Below are positions 9,581-12,996 of a stretch of 12,996 bases of DNA, in pieces. Origin of the DNA: JACVRW01 sp035705985 (lineage in GTDB: Bacteria > Actinomycetota > Thermoleophilia > Solirubrobacterales > Thermoleophilaceae); the NCBI GenBank assembly GCA_035705985.1, contig DASSVP010000196.1, positions 1 through 12,996 of the forward strand. The letters run 5' to 3'. Position 1 is the first letter of the stretch. The number at the start of each line of letters is the position of its first letter. A program made the translations under genes and the position numbers. Below the pieces are notes generated by a model. It searched no databases and was not told the origin of the DNA. It worked only from the letters and a program-made list of their open reading frames with translations.

Positions 9581-9584
9581 CCTC
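9581..9584 (-). promoter_or_regulatory. Ribosome binding site (GAGG) of the F420-dependent oxidoreductase
   Basis: On the minus strand GAGG is followed by seven bases and then the ATG at 9573, normal Shine-Dalgarno spacing. It supports this start and implies a real 5' leader, in contrast to the leaderless-looking genes elsewhere in the window. Confidence 0.6.
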
Positions 9585-9629
9585 GTTCGTCGCTTGCCTC
9601 AGAACCGCCAGGAGACTAAAGACTCGACC

Positions 9630-10112
9630 ATGCGACGCCGCCCGGCCCGCGACCTCCGCACGGCGATCGACTGCCTTCCGCTCCAGACGCGCAAGGCCAT
9701 GCTCGAGGGCGTGGAGGCGAACCGCATCATCGTCGGCGCCTACACGGACCGCGACGGCGGTGTGTGCCCGATGCTCGCCGCGCACCGGAACGGCGGCCGC
9801 ACGAGCCTCGCCAGCTTCGCGCGCGCCTGGGACGCCTACACGGGCGCACGGCGGCGCCGCGCGCGCACGGCCACGGAGCGCGAGCTGATCACGCTGAAGG
9901 CCATGCTCGGCGCGAGCATCGCGGTCGACGAGCTGCCCGGACTGGAGGACGTGGCGCGCGACCTCAAGAAGCGCCGGCTCGCCCGGCTTCGCGTGTTCCG
10001 TCGCTTCGCCGAGTACGAGCGCGCCGTCGCCGAGCTCGCGGTGTTCAGAGCTCAGAGTCGCCCGGGCGGACGAACTGAAGCTCCGGAACCACGCAGTTTC
10101 GCGTCGTCCTGA
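9630..10112 (+). CDS. Uncharacterised 160-aa basic protein
   Basis: I do not recognise a named family, though the phrase NRIIVGAYTDRDGGVCPMLAAH looks like a conserved core seen in uncharacterised high-GC actinobacterial proteins. The protein is soluble, Arg-rich and without signal peptide or membrane segments. Residues 1-30 are helical and basic, 31-60 form the core with a single Cys46, and 61-140 are helical with an RRRRAR cluster at 74-79. I prefer ATG 9630; an in-frame start at 9573 would add 19 unlikely residues. A TAAAGA lies 7 bp before the ATG; an AGGAG at 9610-9614 is too far (15 bp) to be a good ribosome site. It is divergent from the F420 oxidoreductase. Its last ~22 codons overlap the 3' end of the convergent dehydrogenase. 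DNA or RNA binding is possible from charge, but unproven. Confidence 0.75.
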   Translation: MRRRPARDLRTAIDCLPLQTRKAMLEGVEANRIIVGAYTDRDGGVCPMLAAHRNGGRTSLASFARAWDAYTGARRRRARTATERELITLKAMLGASIAVDELPGLEDVARDLKKRRLARLRVFRRFAEYERAVAELAVFRAQSRPGGRTEAPEPRSFASS

Positions 10113-10767
10113 GCAGGAACCGGATCCCCTCCGCGATGTCCTCGGGCTGGATCATCTCCTCCTTCGGCACCTCGCCCTCGACCCAGTCCGTCATCGGCGT
10201 GGCGACGAAGCCGGGGCAGAGCGCCGTGACCTGCACGCCGTCGCGCGACAGCTCCTTGTGGAGCGCCTGGCTCAGCCCGACCACGCCGAACTTGGTCGCC
10301 GAGTAGGCCGCCAGCCAACCCTGGCCGTGCTTGCCGGCGTACGACGCCGTGTTCGCCATCAGCGCCTTCCCGTGCTCGGCGCCCGCCTCCTTGAGCATCG
10401 GGATGCATTCGCGAGCGAGCAGGTAGACCGCGCGCAGGTTGACGTTGAGCTGGAGATCGAGCTTCTTCGTCTCCGCCTCGGCTACCGCGCCGCCGATCCC
10501 GATGCCGGCGTTGTTGATGAGCACGTCGAGCCGGCCGCAGCGGTCCCGGTGCGCCGCCACCAGCTTGCCGATCTCGGCCTCGTCGGCCATGTTTGCAGGC
10601 ACGGCCTCCACGTCGAGGCCCTCGCCGCGCAGCTCCTCCGCGGCCGCCTCCAGCTTGTCCGGGCGCCGGGCCGAGATCGTCAGCCGGTAGCCGTCCGCTC
10701 CGAGCGCCCGGGCTATCGCGAGCCCGATGCCGCTGGATCCTCCGGTTATGAGTGCCGCGCGGTCCAT
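10045..10767 (-). CDS. Short-chain dehydrogenase/reductase (SDR family)
   Basis: Classical NAD(P)-dependent Rossmann-fold oxidoreductase of 240 residues, cytosolic. The cofactor motif TGGSSGIG is at 8-15, NNAG at 85-88, and the catalytic Ser142, Tyr155 and Lys159 (YSATK) have the usual 13-residue Ser-Tyr spacing. CPGFVATPM follows as expected. Arg residues in SARRPDK after the second strand favour NADP(H). I chose ATG 10767, eight residues before the glycine motif; GTG 10779 is an in-frame alternative, but it overlaps a TAGAGT that looks like its -10. Divergent from the lipoprotein gene and convergent, with a 68-bp overlap, with the 160-aa protein. The substrate cannot be deduced. Confidence 0.92.
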   Translation of the reverse strand: MDRAALITGGSSGIGLAIARALGADGYRLTISARRPDKLEAAAEELRGEGLDVEAVPANMADEAEIGKLVAAHRDRCGRLDVLINNAGIGIGGAVAEAETKKLDLQLNVNLRAVYLLARECIPMLKEAGAEHGKALMANTASYAGKHGQGWLAAYSATKFGVVGLSQALHKELSRDGVQVTALCPGFVATPMTDWVEGEVPKEEMIQPEDIAEGIRFLLRTTRNCVVPELQFVRPGDSEL

Positions 10768-10777
10768 AGCGGCGGCC

Positions 10778-10783
10778 ACTCTA
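10778..10783 (-). promoter_or_regulatory. Putative -10 element (TAGAGT) of the SDR gene
   Basis: On the minus strand TAGAGT fits TAnnnT and ends 10 bp before the ATG at 10767. The leader would be absent or only a few bases long. It lies 11 bp from the opposing lipoprotein -10 at 10795-10800, so the two promoters are back to back and may compete for RNA polymerase. Confidence 0.35.
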
Positions 10784-10794
10784 TTTCACTTCTC

Positions 10795-10800
10795 TAGCCT
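10795..10800 (+). promoter_or_regulatory. Putative -10 element (TAGCCT) of the lipoprotein gene
   Basis: TAGCCT fits TAnnnT and lies 8 bp before the ATG at 10809, again leaderless geometry. No Shine-Dalgarno sequence precedes this ATG, and no convincing -35 box is visible. Confidence 0.4.
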
Positions 10801-10808
10801 GCCGGTCC

Positions 10809-11774
10809 ATGAGGTCCCTTCTCGTTCTGGCGGCGTTCGCGTGCCTGTTGGCGGGCTGTGGCGGCGACGACTCGTCCGGCGACGAGGCGCCTCCTGCCGC
10901 TCGGGCCGAGGACTTCCCGAAGGCCGACAGCCAGCGGCTGCAGGACCTGGTCGCGAACGCCGGCGGTGGACCGGTGCTCGCGCCGTCGAGCCAGGAGTTC
11001 CGGACCGGTCGGAACCGCTTCGGCTTCGCCCTCTTCAACGCCGACCGGTCGCAGATCGCCGACGCGAGCGTCGCGATCTACGTGGCCTCCGCCGGCGGCG
11101 GCCCGGCGCGCGGGCCCTACCTCGCGCGCTACGAGTCGCTCGACGTGAGGCCGCAGTTCCAGAGCCGGCAGACGTCCGCCGACCCGGACGCGGCGAAGTC
11201 GATCTACACCGCGGAGATCCCGTTCGACGCGCCCGGCCGCTATCAGGTGGTTGGGGTCGCGCGCCGCGGCGGCGAGCTCGTCGCCGCCACGCCGGCGACA
11301 CCCGGGATCCGGGTGCGTGAGCGCGCGAACGACCCGATCCCGGCCGTGGGGCAGTCGCCTCCGCGGATCCACACGCCCACGGAGGACGACGCCGCCGGCA
11401 ACATCGCCTCGATCGACACCCGCCTTCCGCCGTCCTCGATGCACGAGGCCGACTTCGCCGACGTCCTCGGCAAGAAGCCGGTGGTGCTCCTGTTCGCCAC
11501 GCCGCAGCTCTGCCAGAGCCGCGTGTGCGGGCCGGTGGTGGACATCGCCGAGCAGGTGAAGGCGGAGAGCGGCGGCGACGTGGAGTTCATCCACATGGAG
11601 GTCTTCCGGGACAACCGGATCGACCGCGGGATCCGGCCGCAGATGGCGGCCTTCAAGCTGCGCAGCGAGCCGTGGGTCTTCACGTTCGACCGCTCCGGCA
11701 AGGTCGCCGCGCGGATCGAGGGCGCCTACTCCGAGCGGGAGCTCGAGGACGCGATCGCCCAGGCGACCGGCTAG
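10809..11774 (+). CDS. Secreted lipoprotein with thioredoxin-like domain
   Basis: 321 residues. The N-terminus MRSLLVLAAFACLLAGC is a lipoprotein signal peptide with lipobox LAGC, so lipidation would be on Cys17, anchoring the protein outside the cell membrane. A Gly/Ser/Asp-rich linker (18-35) follows. Residues ~65-170 look like a beta-rich, Ig-like domain (FGFALFNADR ... YTAEIPFDAPGRYQVVGVA). Residues ~205-321 look like a thioredoxin fold: the strand KPVVLLFATPQ, then Cys235 and Cys240 in CQSRVCGPV (C-x4-C instead of the usual C-x2-C), then EPWVFTFDRSGKVAARIEG with a probable cis-proline at 288. A role in extracytoplasmic thiol or redox chemistry, or metal delivery in the manner of Sco-like proteins, is inference. 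No partner gene is adjacent. Confidence 0.85.
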   Translation: MRSLLVLAAFACLLAGCGGDDSSGDEAPPAARAEDFPKADSQRLQDLVANAGGGPVLAPSSQEFRTGRNRFGFALFNADRSQIADASVAIYVASAGGGPARGPYLARYESLDVRPQFQSRQTSADPDAAKSIYTAEIPFDAPGRYQVVGVARRGGELVAATPATPGIRVRERANDPIPAVGQSPPRIHTPTEDDAAGNIASIDTRLPPSSMHEADFADVLGKKPVVLLFATPQLCQSRVCGPVVDIAEQVKAESGGDVEFIHMEVFRDNRIDRGIRPQMAAFKLRSEPWVFTFDRSGKVAARIEGAYSERELEDAIAQATG

Positions 11775-11781
11775 CGGCGCT

Positions 11782-11805
11782 AGCGGCGCTTCGCCTTCGG
11801 CCGCT
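11782..11805 (+). terminator. Weak stem-loop after the lipoprotein gene
   Basis: AGCGGC (11782-11787) pairs with GCCGCT (11800-11805) around a 12-nt loop, eight bases after the stop codon. There is no T run, so it is a weak terminator candidate at best. The remaining space up to the palindrome at 11982 holds no convincing gene; a 36-codon frame from ATG 11845 has no supporting features. Confidence 0.25.
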
Positions 11806-11981
11806 GACCGAGACCTTGCGCATAGGTCGAGACGCGGGCAGGCGATGCCGCACCGGCGCGACGCTCGTGCCACTGGTGCCGCTGCCGCCCGTGCCTCCGT
11901 CGGTCTCATCCTTCGCTCAGGAGAACATCACGGTCGCGCAGCTCGCCACTCCTGAACGCGGCGCGCGTCCCGGAAGCGTGA

Positions 11982-12009
11982 GAACACTTAGGCATCTGCC
12001 TAAGTGTTC
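11982..12009. promoter_or_regulatory. Perfect 13-2-13 palindromic operator of the ArsR operon
   Basis: GAACACTTAGGCA (11982-11994), TC, then TGCCTAAGTGTTC (11997-12009) form a perfect inverted repeat just before the ArsR-type gene. ArsR/SmtB-family repressors typically bind imperfect 12-2-12 repeats overlapping their own promoter, so size and position fit. It spans the putative -35 (TAGGCA, 11989-11994) and spacer, and ends 2 bp before the -10 at 12012. Binding would exclude RNA polymerase. The symmetry is seen directly; the identity of the binding protein is inferred from position. Confidence 0.85.
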
Positions 12010-12017
12010 GCTACGAT
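11989..12017 (+). promoter_or_regulatory. Putative promoter of the ArsR-SRPBCC-DHFR-like operon
   Basis: The -35-like TAGGCA (11989-11994, four of six consensus bases) and the -10 TACGAT (12012-12017, TAnnnT) are 17 bp apart. The -10 ends 7 bp before the ATG at 12025, so the transcript is expected to be leaderless. The promoter is overlaid by the palindrome at 11982-12009. Confidence 0.55.
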
Positions 12018-12024
12018 GCGGCCC

Positions 12025-12378
12025 ATGCCGTCCACCGACGCAGCACTGCTCGACCGGGCGTTCCACGCGCTCGCCGACGAGAGCCGCCGCGCGATGGTCG
12101 TCCGCCTCTCGCGCGGCGCGGCGTCCGTGAGCGAGCTCGCCGCACCGCTGGACATGTCGCTCCCTTCCGTCATGCAGCACCTCGACGTGCTGCAGCGCAG
12201 CGGCCTCGTGCGCTCGGAGAAGGTCGGCCGCGTCCGGAGGTGCCGGCTCGAGCCCGCCCCGATGCGCACGCTCGAACGGTGGATCGCCGAGCACCGCGCG
12301 ATCTGGGAGAGGCACCTCGACCGCCTCTCCGACGTCCTCAACGACGCCTTTCCCCCCGGCCAAGGAGACCGCCGATGA
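12025..12378 (+). CDS. ArsR-family winged-helix transcriptional repressor
   Basis: 117 residues from ATG 12025; GTG 12004 and ATG 12016 are in frame but lie inside the operator or -10. The winged helix is recognised from FHALADESRRAMVVRLSRG (13-31), then the recognition segment SVSELAAPLDMSLPSVMQHLDVLQRSGLV, residues 34-62, and the wing RSEKVGRVRRCRLEP. The metal-sensing Cys motif of ArsR/SmtB (CVCDL-like) is absent and the only Cys is 73, so it probably senses something other than arsenic or zinc, or acts without a ligand. It belongs to the group of ArsR-like regulators paired with SRPBCC (AHSA1) proteins. The stop overlaps the next start (ATGA). Autorepression through the adjacent palindrome is inferred. 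Confidence 0.93.
   Translation: MPSTDAALLDRAFHALADESRRAMVVRLSRGAASVSELAAPLDMSLPSVMQHLDVLQRSGLVRSEKVGRVRRCRLEPAPMRTLERWIAEHRAIWERHLDRLSDVLNDAFPPGQGDRR
12362..12367 (+). promoter_or_regulatory. Ribosome binding site (AAGGAG) of the SRPBCC gene
   Basis: A strong AAGGAG lies seven bases before the ATG at 12375, inside the end of the ArsR gene. It fixes the SRPBCC start at 12375 although the frame stays open upstream, and shows that operon-internal genes here use Shine-Dalgarno initiation. Confidence 0.75.
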
Positions 12379-12836
12379 GCATCCGCCAGCACGACTTCAC
12401 GATCGAGCGCCGGTTCCGCCAGACCCCGGCGCAGGCGTTCCGCGCGTTCGCGGACCCGGAGCTCAAGCAGCGCTGGTTCGGCGCGCCCGAGGGCTGGACC
12501 GACGCCACTTGGGAGCTCGACTTCCGTGTCGGCGGCAGCGAGGTGAGCTTGGGACGCGATCCGCGCGGGGCGCTGCACGAGTTCCGCAGCCGGTACCACG
12601 ACATCGTCGACGGTGAGCGGATCGTCTTCGCCTACGACCTCCTGCTCGACGGGCGGCTCATCTCCGTGTCGCTAACGACCGTCGAGCTGCGGCCCGACGG
12701 CGAAGGCACGCGGCTCGTCTTCACCGAGCACGGCGCGTTCCTTGACGACCTCGAGGATCCGGCGGAGCGCGAGCACGGCACCGGCCTGCTGCGCGACGGG
12801 CTCGCCGCCTTCCTCGCTGAGCAGGTGGCCGCGTGA
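12375..12836 (+). CDS. SRPBCC-family (AHSA1-like) protein
   Basis: 153 residues with the START/Bet v 1-like helix-grip fold, which forms a cavity for hydrophobic ligands. The family signature is clear: RRFRQTPAQAFRAFADPELK (12-31), RWFGAPEG, the strand FRVGG, then RYHDIVDGERIVFAYDL, VELRPDGEGTRLVFTEHG and a C-terminal helix, HGTGLLRDGLAAFLAEQ. There is no signal peptide or membrane segment. The start overlaps the ArsR stop (ATGA), and the stop overlaps the next start (TGATG), so all three genes are coupled. The ligand and function are unknown; the pairing with a dedicated ArsR repressor suggests a response to a small molecule or stress. Confidence 0.92.
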   Translation: MSIRQHDFTIERRFRQTPAQAFRAFADPELKQRWFGAPEGWTDATWELDFRVGGSEVSLGRDPRGALHEFRSRYHDIVDGERIVFAYDLLLDGRLISVSLTTVELRPDGEGTRLVFTEHGAFLDDLEDPAEREHGTGLLRDGLAAFLAEQVAA

Positions 12837-12996
12837 TGTCGGACACCACGTGCCACATGTCGATCTCGCTCGACGGCTTCGTCGCGGGGCCGGATCAGAG
12901 CCGCGACAACCCGCTTGGGATACGCGGGCGGGAATTGCATCTCTGGCACCTCGGGGACGAGCGCGCGAACGAGGCCGACGAGCAGGCGGCGAATTG
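12836..12996 (+). CDS. Dihydrofolate-reductase-like / RibD C-terminal domain protein (partial, cut by window end)
   Basis: 53 codons are visible before the window ends. MSISLDGFVAGPDQS (8-22) is the characteristic N-terminal strand and loop of the DHFR-like RibD C-terminal fold family (often annotated as dihydrofolate reductase family protein), which binds NADPH. HLWHLGDERANEADEQAA follows as in relatives. The ATG shares its A with the SRPBCC stop (TGATG). Members of this family seldom have proven folate activity, so the substrate is open. The 3' part is needed to confirm an intact gene. Confidence 0.85.
   Translation, partial: MSDTTCHMSISLDGFVAGPDQSRDNPLGIRGRELHLWHLGDERANEADEQAAN

Noticed and set aside
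10794..11909. Minus-strand open frame (371 codons) opposite the lipoprotein gene
   Set aside because: Antisense shadow; the plus strand has a lipobox signal peptide and thioredoxin-like domain.
11845..11955. Possible 36-codon small ORF upstream of the ArsR operon
   Set aside because: No ribosome site, no hydrophobic or conserved-looking segment, and Arg/Ala-rich composition expected by chance at this GC content.

Overview
The window is a high-GC chromosomal segment with strongly G/C-ending codons. Its core is a block of housekeeping genes, ppdK-dgt-dnaG-rpoD, and further along there is an F420-dependent enzyme. Together with TAnnnT promoters that sit directly on start codons, this suggests a high-GC actinobacterium, possibly in or near Thermoleophilia (Solirubrobacterales). 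The placement is inference; no taxonomic marker was searched.

Positions 1-6958 (+ strand) run in one direction. They hold the tail of an unidentified gene (possibly recO), pyruvate phosphate dikinase (ppdK), a dNTP triphosphohydrolase (dgt), DNA primase (dnaG), the principal sigma factor (rpoD/sigA) and a small zinc-ribbon/HNH protein. dgt, dnaG and rpoD overlap stop-to-start (TGATG and ATGA), so they look co-transcribed and translationally coupled: a macromolecular-synthesis operon linking dNTP pools, replication priming and transcription initiation. A tRNA-Asn(GTT) at 6981-7053 follows, with a strong intrinsic-terminator-like hairpin and then a second unexplained stem-loop.

Positions 7292-9573 (- strand) hold two coupled genes: an F420-dependent LLM-class oxidoreductase and, downstream, a GT-B glycosyltransferase. 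The glycosyltransferase appears to start at CTG inside a CTGA overlap. Divergent from this pair is a conserved-looking but unrecognised 160-aa protein (9630-10112, +). Its 3' end overlaps, tail to tail, a short-chain dehydrogenase on the other strand (10045-10767, -). Divergent from the dehydrogenase is a secreted lipoprotein with a thioredoxin-like domain carrying a C-x4-C pair (10809-11774, +).

Positions 11982-12996 (+ strand) form a small regulated operon: ArsR-type repressor, SRPBCC/AHSA1-domain protein and dihydrofolate-reductase-like (RibD C-terminal) protein, the last cut by the window end. A perfect 13-2-13 bp palindrome lies across its predicted promoter, a textbook layout for autorepression.

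Most of the window is ordinary chromosome. There is no mobile element, CRISPR array, phage or defence island. The points most worth a second look are the ArsR palindrome and its operon, the consistent leaderless-promoter geometry, the CTG start, the uncharacterised 160-aa protein with its antisense tail, a patch of deviant codon use inside dnaG, and an alanine in place of the regulatory threonine of PPDK.
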